A DNA stretch of 64,000 nucleotides from Dromiciops gliroides (lineage: Eukaryota; Chordata; Mammalia; Microbiotheria; Microbiotheriidae), in the NCBI RefSeq assembly GCF_019393635.1, contig NC_057863.1, positions 31,066,814 through 31,130,813 on the forward strand. Reading direction: 5' to 3'. Below, piece after piece: positions 1 through 10,160 of the stretch (its first letter is position 1; each line of letters opens with the position of its first letter). A model generated the notes under the pieces. It was given only the letters and a program-made list of their open reading frames with translations, was not told where the DNA came from and ran no database searches. The position numbers were made by a program, and so were the translations under genes.

Positions 1-107
1 AGACCAAAAAAAAAAAAGGATTGACATACCAAAGGCATTAAGAGAAAAGTTCCACCCACTATTTGTTTTTCCGTTGCCCTTTTGAGTCACTTTAGCTATG
101 TTTCTTT

Positions 108-111
<4 letters not shown>

Positions 112-144
<33 letters not shown>

Positions 145-288
145 GTGTTTGTGTGAGGCAATTGGGGTTAAATGACTTGCCCAGGGTCACACAGCTGGTA
201 AGCGTCAAGTGTCTGAGGCCGGATTTTGAACTCAGGTCCTCCTGAATCGAGGACCAGTGCTTTATCCACTGCACCACCTAGCTGCCCC
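112..288 (-). mobile_element. CORE-SINE (marsupial WSINE1-like)
   Basis: Full-length antisense copy with a long poly-T (tail) and the end CACCACCTAGCTGCCCC. Flanks TATGTTTCTTTG / TGTATTTCTTTG look like target copies. Confidence 0.9.
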
Positions 289-1256
289 TGTATTTCTTTG
301 AAGATGGTGATATTCCATGAATCAAGAGTCATAGTATCACTAGGGAAAGCCTATTGGTGTTGAAAAGATGAGCTTTTGCAAACAGGATGCAGCCTGGGAT
401 CACTGTAAGCATTGGATATTTTCCAAATGTATTCTATCTATTGCGGTCTCATTCTTTTTAATTCTGTATTCAACTAATGGTCTCCCATTACATAGTGTGT
501 GCCCAAGATGTGTACTTGGACACATTCAAATCATTGTTTATCTGATGCATGTTGCACAATAAGCATTTTTTGTCAGCTTATTTTCTCCTATGTGCTGAGA
601 TATTTTTTCTCTGGCCATGGAGCTGATGTGTCCTATTAGGGCCTTCAAGCAAGAAGTACAATTCCTTCCCCAAATAGATGCATCTGGAGAATATCACCAT
701 GTAGGTTGTTAATCAGTCTTCTGTTTGATTTTTGTGCAGTATTTTTTTCTGTGGGGTACTGTAATGTGGTGAAATAAGTTACTGGACTTGTTTAAATTCC
801 ATCCCTGACATGCAGGAAATTGACCTACACTCTCTAAGCCTGTTTCTTCATCTATAAAAATAATGCCTGTTGTGTCTAACTCACAAAGTGGTTGTAAGGA
901 TAAAGTGATATCAAGCACGTCAAGTCCTTATAAACATGAAGGTGTGTCAATGTCTGTGATTATTTTCCTGACATTGGAGAATATCTTCAGCAAACATGTC
1001 TTCCTATTTTATGCCTCACTTGATGGTGATACTCAAAGATTCTGAAACAAATTCATCTCTGGTTGCAAAGATAACTGAAAGATTGTTGTTACATAAGCTG
1101 TAATTGTTTTTCTGGTGGTCTTACTACCTGTACTTACCATGAGCCCTGCAAATAAAGAAGTCAGTGTCCCATAAAACACTGGTCCTTCTTGTCTTTGGGC
1201 ATACAAGGAAAGCAACTCCATTCACTAATGTAATTCTTTGAGCCTTCCTTCCTTCC

Positions 1257-1406
1257 TTTTTTTTTTTTTTGGTGAGGCAATTGGGGTTAAGTGACTTGCC
1301 CAGGGTCACACAGCTAGTAAGTGTCAAGTGTCTGAGGCCGAATTTGAACTCAGGTCCTCCTGAATCCAGGACCAGTGCTCTGTCCACTGTGCCATCTAGC
1401 TGCCCC
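1257..1406 (-). mobile_element. CORE-SINE
   Basis: Antisense full-length copy, T15 tail then GGTGAGGCAATTGGGGTTAA and ATCTAGCTGCCCC. Confidence 0.9.
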
Positions 1407-3462
1407 TGCCTTCAATTTTGATACAATTTCTTCATTTCTTCCTTTGACTTAAAATATGAATATCAGTAGGAATATAGCTCAGTTCCTCCCATACACAGTG
1501 CATCAATGTGTTGGTAACTATAAATTCAGCTGCTCCTGTGATACAGTGCTGAACCTGCTCTTGCAATCTTATATATTTTGTACCAGCAGTTTGATGTTTG
1601 TAGGCAATCTAAAACTACAGGACTTGAAGCACCTTTTGCCCCTTGTCTGCCACTCTACTGTATTCTGAAGAAATGGCAGTGGTTCACACAGGGATTCTGT
1701 TATCTATTTTATGAATTCACAGGCAAAGATTTAGTCACCCAACAGTCAGCTGCTGGGGTGAATCCTCCCCATTTCATGTTTGTTCCCCATCTATTGCTCA
1801 AATCCTTTCTAGTTTGCAAGAGAGCTTATACTCCATTGGCATTTCTTTTGCATACTGGCATCACCTTGGTCCCCGAGGAGGGAAGCATCAAAGGAGGGCC
1901 TTAGTGGAAGATAACATGAAATTAAAACTGTGATTCAAGTAATTTACCTGGGCTTGATTTTGGAATGTATGGGTCTGTGTGTGTTTTGGAGGAGAAGGGA
2001 AATGGTGGTATTGGAACTAGTGAGAGAAGTCTATCGGTTCTACCATTGAGATAGGAAATCTTAGTTGTGATGAGGGAATGTAACTATAATTACCTGAGAT
2101 AAGAGATGATAGGTAAAGCATTTATTAAGCATTTATTACATGTCAGGCACCATGTTAAGTATGAGGGGTATAAATACAAGCAAAGAGAAAATCCCTACAC
2201 TCAAGGAGGTGACATTCTAGTGGGGGAGGACAACACTTCAAAGGGAGCAGAAGGGGTGAATTCCACATGGGCATAATGTGGCAATGGCCAGGTGGAGAGC
2301 AATAGTGAGGATTTCTTGTACCATTTGGATATGAAAATGTTTTTTCCAGTTACACTTGAATATTACAATAACTTGGAAGTTCACAACATTTCAAAAAAAG
2401 TAATAAAATCCTGTGGTATTAAGACTATCCAGAAAATTTGAAAATGTGTCTAGCTTCTTTCTCTTTCTGTGCTTATTTTGACTTTTGATTTCCATTTGAT
2501 GCTAGAGATGGACAAACAGCCTCTGCAGAACTCCGTTAAGCCAAGCTCTACTCTTTAAACTTTCTGTATTTTTATTTAATAGTTTCCCTCGTTTAAGTAA
2601 ATGCTGATTTTAAAAGTTTCCTGGAGGTGGAGGCAAGATGGCATAATATGAAGACAGGCAGCCAGGCTGCCTCATGAAACCTCCACAAAGCTCTAGAAAG
2701 TGCTCCAGACTGATCCCTCATTGGGAAATCCAAGAAAAAGTCACAGTGAATCATTTTACCTTCCCCAAGAAAGCTTAGGGAGACAAAAGAAGCCTGTGTG
2801 ACATGGAACTGGGTCTGAAAAATAGCCCCAACTGGGCATCAGGACAGGAAGCTCCCTGAACAAGCACAGGATGCAGGAATGGGTATCTTCTGGCAGTTCT
2901 TTGCACCGTGGTTGTGTACTGGGCAAGGAATAAGTTCAGAAACAAATGGTCATTGTACAGGGTGGAAATCTGTAGTGGGACAAACCGAAGGGGAGCCTGC
3001 ATTTCACCTGCAGGGTTTCTCAGCAGTCTCATAGTGACTGTCTTCAGCAGCAGGCTATTGAAACACCCAATCAGGGACAAACCAACAGACCCAAAGCTGA
3101 GTCAGGAACTTGTAGAGCTTGGAGAGGAAGGCAGAGAGTAGACTTCACCCCAGATCACAACACTTTGGGAGCACTGACAGCAGGCTCCTATCCTGCATTG
3201 TGAAAAAAGCAAAGGAACTAAAGGAAAAAAAGCTTAGGCTTAGAAAGACTCTCCCCCTAGAAATGTGCATAGCCCAGCACTGACACAACATCCAAAATTG
3301 GATAGAAAAATAAAACAAAACAATCCTGCCATAAAGAGATAGTGAGGTGACAAGGAAGCTCTAGCAGCAAACTCAGAAGAAGAGAATGATTTTAAAACAT
3401 CTACAAACAAAGCCTCAAAGGAAAATGCATCCTGGCAACAGGTTCAAGAATTCTTAGAAGAG

Positions 3463-3612
3463 GGGGCAGCTAGGTGGTACAGTGGATAAAAGCACCGGCC
3501 CTGGATTCAGGAGTACCTGAGTTCAAATCCAGCCTCGGACACTTGACACTTACTAGCTGTGTGACCCTGGGCAAGTTAATTAACCCCCATTGCCCTGCAA
3601 AAAAAAAAAAAA
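3463..3612 (+). mobile_element. CORE-SINE with 17-bp target duplication
   Basis: Sense copy with an A tail; exact flanking duplicates AAGAATTCTTAGAAGAG at 3446-3462 and 3613-3629. Inserted in L1 ORF1. Confidence 0.95.
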
Positions 3613-3790
3613 AAGAATTCTTAGAAGAGTTAATGCAAGAATTTAAAAAGAGCTTAAAAATCTTAAGAGTCAAATGAGAACAGGAGAAGAAAAAAAAGAA
3701 AAAAGAAATGAGAGCTATGTGCAAAGAGCTTGGAATGAGGTACAAAACCTTATGCAAGAAAACAATTCCTTGAAAATTAGAATGGCCTAT

Positions 3791-3858
3791 ATATACTAGC
3801 TGTGTGACCCTGGGCAAGTCACTTAACCCTCATTGCCCCACAAAAAAAAAAAAAAAAA
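3791..3858 (+). mobile_element. 5'-truncated CORE-SINE
   Basis: Only the 3' part (CTAGCTGTGTGACCCTGGGC) and A tail; duplicates AGAATGGCCTAT at 3779-3790 and 3859-3870. Confidence 0.9.
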
Positions 3859-4710
3859 AGAATGGCCTATGTAGAGAAGCTACTGAGAGCATGAGATAGC
3901 AAAAAATATTAAAAAGAAAGTCAAAAGACTGAAAAAAAAGAAGAAAATGTGAGGTATCTAAAAAAAAAAAAAACAACTGACCTGGAAGATAGAATGATGA
4001 AAGAGAATTTAAGACTACCTCAAAGCTGTGACCTAGACATTGTATTTTAGGAAATCCCAAAAGAAAACTGCCCAGATCTCCTAGAACTAAAGGGCAAAGA
4101 ATAAATTGAAAGACTCCAGTGGTCACCTCCTGGAAGAAACCCCCAAAAGAAAACTACCAGGAATATAATAGTTAAAATCCAAGACTCATAAGTCAAAAAT
4201 ATATAGAGATATTTCTATATCTGTGTGTGTGTATGTATGTATACTGCAAGGAGCTAGAAATAAAGAATTCAAGTTCTATGAAACCATAGTAAGGAACACA
4301 TAGATTTTGCTGCCACTACCATTTCCATGAAAGCCTGGAATATGATAATCCAGAAGGCAAATTATCTCATCTCACAACCATGGATAATTTACCCAGAAAA
4401 AATTAATGCAATTCCACAGGAAGAAAAGTGGATTTTTTAATGAAACAGAAGACTTCCGAGTATTCTTGATTAAAATACTTGAGCTTCATAGAAACTTTAC
4501 ATGCAAACACAGAATCAAAAGGCATCAAAAGTTAAACATGAAGGAACAATCATGAGGGACTAAGCAATGTTTCCATTGTTTATGTAATCATGATAAACTT
4601 TATATTCTTTAATGGAGAGATGATACATATATACCATGAGAACTTTATCATTAGCAGGGACCAGAGAAGGAGTCTAATTGGATAAAGGGCTTTTGTCATG
4701 TTTTGATAAT

Positions 4711-4857
4711 TTTTTTTTTTTTTTGGTGAGGCAATTGGGGTTAAGTGACTTGCCCAGGGTCACACAGTAAGTATCAAGTATCTGAGGCCAGATTTGAACT
4801 CAGGTACTCCTGAATCCAGGGCTGGTGCTTTATCCACTGTGCCATCTAGCTGCCCCC
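4711..4857 (-). mobile_element. CORE-SINE, nested
   Basis: Antisense copy. With the SINE at 4940-5084 it is enclosed by ATGTTTTGATAAT at 4698-4710 and 5087-5099. Confidence 0.88.
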
Positions 4858-4880
4858 AAAGAGAGTAGGGAGCTTCTTTG

Positions 4881-4894
4881 TGTGTGTGTGTGTG

Positions 4895-4940
<46 letters not shown>
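4881..4940. repeat. (TG)n then (TA)n microsatellite
   Basis: TG repeat about 4881-4899, TA repeat 4904-4940, next to a SINE tail. Confidence 0.95.
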
Positions 4941-4955
<15 letters not shown>

Positions 4956-5084
4956 GGCGTGACAGTGAGGGTTAAGTGACTTGCACACAGCTAGTGAATG
5001 TCAAAGTATCTGAGGCTAGATTTGAACTCAGGTCCTCCTGAATCCAGGGCCGGTGCCTTATTCATTGCACCACCTAGTTGCCCC
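4940..5084 (-). mobile_element. CORE-SINE with (TG)n(TA)n at its tail
   Basis: Antisense copy; the tail side carries a TG/TA microsatellite at about 4881-4940. Shares outer target copies with the SINE at 4711. Confidence 0.85.
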
Positions 5085-6999
5085 CTATGTTTTGATAATC
5101 TTAAAAAGAATGAAATGGGTAGGGAAGAGTAATATTGGGAAGGGGGGAAGGAAGAGGAAGAATGGGGAGATCTATCTCATGAATGCGATGCCAAAGAAGT
5201 CAGTGCAGCAAGGAAGAGAGAGTAGAGGGGAGGCAAGCAATACTTGGCCTTTGCCGTTATCATAGGAGAGAAGAATATACACATACAGGGTTGGGTACAA
5301 AAATATACTTCATCCAACAGGGAAACAGGGAACAGTTTAAAGGAAGGGGAGAGAGAATAAGAAAACAAGTAGTGTAAATTGAGGAAGGGATTAGTCAGAA
5401 GCAAAACAAATTCTTAAACAGAGGGCAAGAAAAAGGGGAAAGGATAAGACTAGGGTGGAGGAAAATAAACAGGAATCAGAACTGAATGTGAATGGGATGA
5501 ACTCACCCACAAAACACCACAATCGATTAGAATCCAACAATTCTAATGGATTAGAGAACTACTTGAAACAGAAAAATGCACATTTAAGATAAGGAGCTAG
5601 AGCAGACTCTATTATACTTCAGCTAAAATAAAAAAACCAGGAATAGTAATCATGATCTCACAGGAAGCAACAGCAAAAAATAGACCTGAATAAAAGAGAG
5701 GAACAGATACTAGATTTTGCTTAAATGTATCAATGAATTAATATTAATACTAGACATAAAATGCACCCAATGGCATAGCATCTAAATATTCAAAGGAAAA
5801 GTTAAACGAATCATAGGGAGAAATACGGTAAAGAAATACAATAGTGGGGGAATTCAGTTTATCCCCTCTGAAACCTAGATCAATCTACCGATAATAACAA
5901 ACAAAAACAAGAAAGAAATTAAGGATCTAAATGGTAATTTAGAAAAGTAAGATATGCTGTCCCACAAGAGAATACTGAATGAGAAAAGAGGACTACACCT
6001 ATTTTGCAGCTGTTTATGGCATCTTCACAAAAATCAACTATAGAGTAGGGCTTAAAAGCCTCAAACAAATGCAAAAATGATGAATATTAAACGTGTAATA
6101 TGCCACTCATTTAATAAAAATTATATCCAGTAAAGGGCCATTGGAGGAAAGATTAAAAATTAGTTGGAAACTAATTCAGTCCGAGTGAGTGGATAGGACA
6201 AAGAAGAAATCGGAATTGATCAGTAATTTCATTAAATGTAATGAAAATAATGAGAAAACGCACCAAACTTGGGAGATGCAGCCAAAGCCATACTCAAATT
6301 TATGTTTAAATGCTTGCTTTCTTCAGGACAAGAGAAAGAGATCAATGAATTGTCTATGCAACTAAAAAAACTAGAAAACCAACAAATAAGCCTCCAATTA
6401 AACAACAAAATAGAAATCTTGAAGATCAAAGCAAGTTTAACAATATTGAAGACAAAAAAAAATAAAACCGTGAGCTTTGGAGGGAGGGGGTGGAAAGTGA
6501 ATAAAGTAGGTAAGCTATTAGCTAACTTGATTTAAGAAAAAACCAAATTACTGGCATCAAAAATGAAAAAGGTGGATTCACAATCAATGAAAAAGAAATA
6601 ATTAGAACTTTTTTGCCATCATGTGTTAATAAAACTGATAAGCTAAATGAAATGGGTGAATATTAACAAAATTATTAATTGCCCAGATTAACAGAACTGG
6701 ACATGAGTCCTTAAATAACCCTATATTATAGAAAGAAATTGGAACAATCCATAAATGAACTCCCAAAGTGGGGGTGGGGGAGCCACTTCAGGATCACATG
6801 GATTTAAAAGGAATTCTACCAAACACTTAAAGGATTCCAATACAATTTTTTAAATTCCAGTACTACATAAACTTTCCCAAAAAAGGAAAAGGAGAGGTCC
6901 TACCACATTTTTGACATAAATCCCTAAACTAGAGTCAAAATAGAAAACCATACCAATTTCTTTTAAAATTTTTAAATTCATTCTAAACTTAAAAACAAA

Positions 7000-7390
7000 A
7001 AGACATAATATTTCCACATACCCAGCAAAACATCAAAAGAGGATTAAATACAAAACCATGAATTTCCATTTCACACTATTTACTTTTTTGAAAGTAAAAT
7101 ATAACAAAATATGTGCCATTTTCAAAGCTACACTACTTTTCTGTGCTTCCTTCTAAATTTTCTTTTGTTCTCTGTTGTGCACTCATTTTTCTTCCCTCTC
7201 TCCCCACCCCACCCTTTTTCTAAAATAGGTTTACTTAGATATTCTGTTTCCTTTTCTGCATTTGTAATTCAGGCTCCTATATCTCCCTCCATTCACAGAC
7301 CCCTGTGGGCCCCTTCTTTGCACCCCCTCCCCGCCCAGCAGGAAGTAGATACAGAAGAATTGGCCATCATCCTTTTTGAAGGATAGAATG
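7000..7390. other. Unassigned AT/CT-rich stretch
   Basis: Between the L1 ORF2 remnant and the LTR-like fossil. A pyrimidine-rich frame at 7111-7386 has no recognisable domain. I see no gene. Confidence 0.5.
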
Positions 7391-7988
7391 ATGTAGAAGG
7401 CAGAAACCTACGGTCTAAGCTCTAATTCAGATGTGAGCTCTAAGAGGGATTCAGACCCCAGTTAATGGATAACTCACAAGTCAGCATGCTAAGCTCTCTT
7501 ACCCACAGTAATCAGTACCCATAACGGGAACAGAGAGAGCTAGGCCGGGAAGGCCTAAGAATATAACAATGATAAAATTGACTCAAACTAGAAATAAATG
7601 ATAAATGAAGATGTTTTGAAACTAGTCACAGAAAAGGCCAAATTTGTTCCCAGATTCACCTTATGATGTAAACCCCCAAAACATATCTCCATAGAAAAAG
7701 GTACTGCCTCAGGGGTTGGCTTAGGACCCCAGGAACTCCAAATTAGGATAAGCCCTTCCCTGTACTTCCCAAAGGTGGAGATTATTATGAGGCTGATAAA
7801 TTAATTTATCTATACTATAAATATAACTGTCTTTTCTTTTATTATTTGAGAGATACCTTTCCACTTTTCTGGTTCTCTCCCTGTGGTCACCCACAGTATT
7901 GCAGTAAAACTTGGGAAACTGAGTCACTGAGTCTTGTAATTCTTTTGGGACAACTCACGATCAATTTGACTCCAAAATCGATCCCACA
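7391..7988 (+). mobile_element. Probable LTR fossil of an endogenous retrovirus
   Basis: LTR-like: TGTAGAAGGC start, AT-rich promoter-like part near 7800-7840, a U5-like end (CTTGGGAAACTGAGTCACTG, then GACTCCAAAATCGATCC) and a CA close to 7988. It splits the L1 between 7.0 and 8.0 kb. No clear target duplication, no internal region; family uncertain. Age: younger than the L1 that it splits. Confidence 0.4.
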
Positions 7989-8029
7989 TCAATATTTTCC
8001 ATTGAGTTTTGGTCTTTTTGTCACTAAAC

Positions 8030-8640
8030 AACTTTTTGACCCAGCAATACCATTACTAAGTCTATACACCCAAGGATATAAAAGAATGAGGAAGAGGGCT
8101 CATATGTATAAATATATTTATCATAGATATTTTGTGGTGGTAAATAATTGGAAACTAAAGTGTTATTTATCAGTTGGGGAATGGTTGAAGCAGTTATGGC
8201 ATATGAAGGTAATGGAATGCTATGGTGTTAGAAGTGATGAAGAACATGGTTTCAGAGAAATCTAGCTATTTATGAACTGGTGCAAAGTTAAGCAAGCAGA
8301 ACCAGGAGAACAGTTACTATTGCTGCTACTAGTAGTAGTAGTAGTAGTAGTAATAATAATAATAATAACAACAACAATATTGTAAATACAAACAATTTTG
8401 TAAAACTTAGGAACTCATCAACATAATGACCAACCAAGATTTCAGAGGACTCATGAAAAAATATGTTATCTACTTCCAGAAAGGACGGATTCAACATGAA
8501 AACAGAAGCATATTTTTTATGGGACAAGGATAACATGGGAATTTATTTTGCATGAATATGAATATTTTAATGGATTTTGTTTTTCTTGTTTTCTTAATAC
8601 GTGAGGAAGGGAGGGAGGGAGGGAGGGAGTTTGGAACTGA
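8030..8640 (+). mobile_element. L1 LINE 3' end (ORF2 C-terminus and 3' UTR)
   Basis: Matches the marsupial L1 end: CCAGCAATACCATTACTAAG, GGGGAATGGTTGAAGCAG, AGCAGAACCAGGAGAACAG. It ends in a polypurine (GGGA)n tract at 8609-8629. It probably belongs to the same copy as 2620-7000, separated by later insertion. Confidence 0.8.
8322..8376. repeat. Trinucleotide (AGT/AAT/AAC)n microsatellite
   Basis: Runs of AGT, then AAT, then AAC within the L1 3' end. Confidence 0.9.
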
Positions 8641-9261
8641 AAATAATGTTGGATTTAAAAGGAAAAAAAAAGATTTCCTGGTGGGGCTGTGGATTCCAGC
8701 CAGTATAATAAGACCTAGTGAAATGTCTGTCAAATTTCCTTGCTGCTTTTAGCTGTCTGATGATGAGAAATCAAAGGCAAAAAAGAATTTTCTTAATCCT
8801 AGTTACTATTGCTGCTAATTCATTTAAACTTGCATGGCATATTCCAAAAAGAAAAAGCCGAATCTTTATTAACTCATGGTTCACTGAAAGCATTATTGGT
8901 CGAGTTTGTCTGTCTGTCTGTGTTGTGTGTCAACATAGTCCTTCCCTTGGATTGCTGATAACATGACAGTGCTGTAGGAAGTTACACAGCTAAAATGATT
9001 GACCATTCGTCCAAGTGAAATTATAGCTGGGTGTCGCCACATTAGAATGGCTTTTGGTTATAATTGATTAATGACATTATACAACACTTGGCCAGGCAGT
9101 GCCATGGAGGGCACGTGTTTGGACATGAATGTAGTGGGGAACTTGGTGGTTTCCCCACAGGCTGTCCATCATTTTGGATAGAGGTGCCCCTTTTCTCACC
9201 TCCAGGCTTCCAAACTCTGACCATAACCAGTGATTTCTGTAACCTTTCGAGCTTCTTTGCC

Positions 9262-9376
9262 TCTTAAGTGACTTGCCCAGGGTCATACAGCTAGTAAGTG
9301 TCTAGTGTCTGAGGCCGGATTTGAACTCAGAATCCAGGGCCAGTGCTTTATACACTGAGCTACCTAGTTGGCCCCT
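9262..9376 (-). mobile_element. CORE-SINE fragment
   Basis: Antisense copy without tail: AAGTGACTTGCCCAGGGTCA to CTACCTAGTTGGCCCC. Confidence 0.85.
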
Positions 9377-9788
9377 CTTGTTGGTTATAAACAGAAATTT
9401 TTATCTTCTTTTATCTCTTGCTTTGGGATCAGCATGTAGTCTATCTGTGTTTGCAGTATTTATATGTTGTATATATGTTTACAAGGGGAAGAGGTCAAGA
9501 TTTTGTGGTGTGCATGTATGTATGTATCTACACACATAAATATACATACACACATACTTACATGTAGGAGTATGGGGAGAGGAGGATGGTCAGACCTGTT
9601 GCTTCATCAGTGTGAGAATACTCTCCGTGTGTTCTTTTGGATACTAATAGTTCAGGTGATTTGCCCAGTCACCAGCTAGTGTCAGAGGAGCAGTTTGAAT
9701 CTGTATCTTTCCTGATTCTATGGCTGGCCTTCTTCCCAATGAGTGTTTTCTTGTGCTTATATTCATTCATTTTTTAAAACATGTTTCA

Positions 9789-9794
9789 TTTAAT
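9789..9794 (-). promoter_or_regulatory. Possible LRRC34 polyadenylation signal (ATTAAA)
   Basis: ATTAAA on the minus strand, about 160 nt past the LRRC34 stop. No AATAAA is seen nearer. The real 3' end could lie further away. Confidence 0.3.
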
Positions 9795-9956
9795 ATTTGT
9801 GGAAACCTAAACAACATTCATTCTATTTGTAGCCTTTTAAAGCATGATGTATATCATTTTGATCAATTACAGGAAATAAACTACCCGAAGTAACATAGTA
9901 AATCCACGACAGTGGTACAATAAAACCATAGAAATGACTTACTTAGAAACTTGTTT

Positions 9957-10160
9957 TCATAGATTTTTGGCTGATGGTGCAATAGCAAGACCCGCATTGG
10001 CTGAAGCACCGTCGACCTCTCCATAACTGGGTGTCCAATAATAATGTTTTTTAATGCCATGAGAGAGTTCGGCAAGGTACACAGAGTCATCCACCATGTA
10101 AGGTTCCACGTCCGTGTTTTCTTGTCTCAGACGGCCTGATGATATTAAGTTTGCAAATGC
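9957..10160 (-). CDS. LRRC34: LRRC34 coding exon 11 (terminal)
   Basis: Encodes the 67-residue tail: AFANLISSGRLRQENTDVEP, VYLAELSHGIKKHYYW, ending SAKNL and a TGA at 9959-9957. The acceptor is ACCCTAG. It lies 4.3 kb from exon 10, across an intron filled with L1 and SINEs. Confidence 0.92.
   Translation of the reverse strand, partial: AFANLISSGRLRQENTDVEPYMVDDSVYLAELSHGIKKHYYWTPSYGEVDGASANAGLAIAPSAKNL

Larger units (their letters stand above)
1..2610. other. Gene-free stretch 3' of LRRC34
   Basis: Two SINEs (112-288, 1257-1406), a degenerate MIR-like piece near 780-960, and at 2110-2230 an old repeat with the motif CATTTATTAAGC. No exon-like frame is supported. MYNN would be expected further left by synteny, but I cannot show its 3' UTR here. 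Confidence 0.6.
2620..7000 (+). mobile_element. Old L1 LINE, plus strand: 5' UTR, ORF1 and part of ORF2 (degenerate)
   Basis: Starts with the L1-type head GGAGGCAAGATGGC near 2628. At 3360-3700 an A-rich coiled-coil-like ORF1 region follows. At 4020-4560 remnants of the ORF1 C-terminal domain are visible (AAAGAATTCAAG, then AGGCAAATTATCTCATCTCA and AATGAAACAGAAGACTTCC). At 6260-6540 an 88-codon frame reads INELSMQLKKLENQQ ... EILKIKA ... VNKVGKLLANLI, matching the L1 ORF2 endonuclease-RT linker. RT-like text continues to about 6990 with many stops. SINEs are inserted at 3463, 3791, 4711 and 4940. The part at 5430-6200 is less clear. Confidence 0.7.
8640..9956. other. Region 3' of LRRC34
   Basis: Contains one SINE fragment (9262-9376), short TATG/CA-rich tracts at 9510-9570 and the probable LRRC34 3' UTR from 9956 leftwards. 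No other gene is seen. Confidence 0.5.

Noticed and set aside
112-288. tRNA gene suggested by GGTTCAAATCC-like B boxes
   Set aside because: The B box belongs to the tRNA-derived SINE head; no cloverleaf or intact tRNA gene was seen in the window.
1-2600. 3' UTR of MYNN at the left edge
   Set aside because: Expected by synteny to the left, but no sequence sign supports it here.
9881-10090. 69-codon minus frame overlapping LRRC34 exon 11
   Set aside because: Wrong frame; the phase-correct reading gives the conserved tail VYLAELSHGIKKHYYW.
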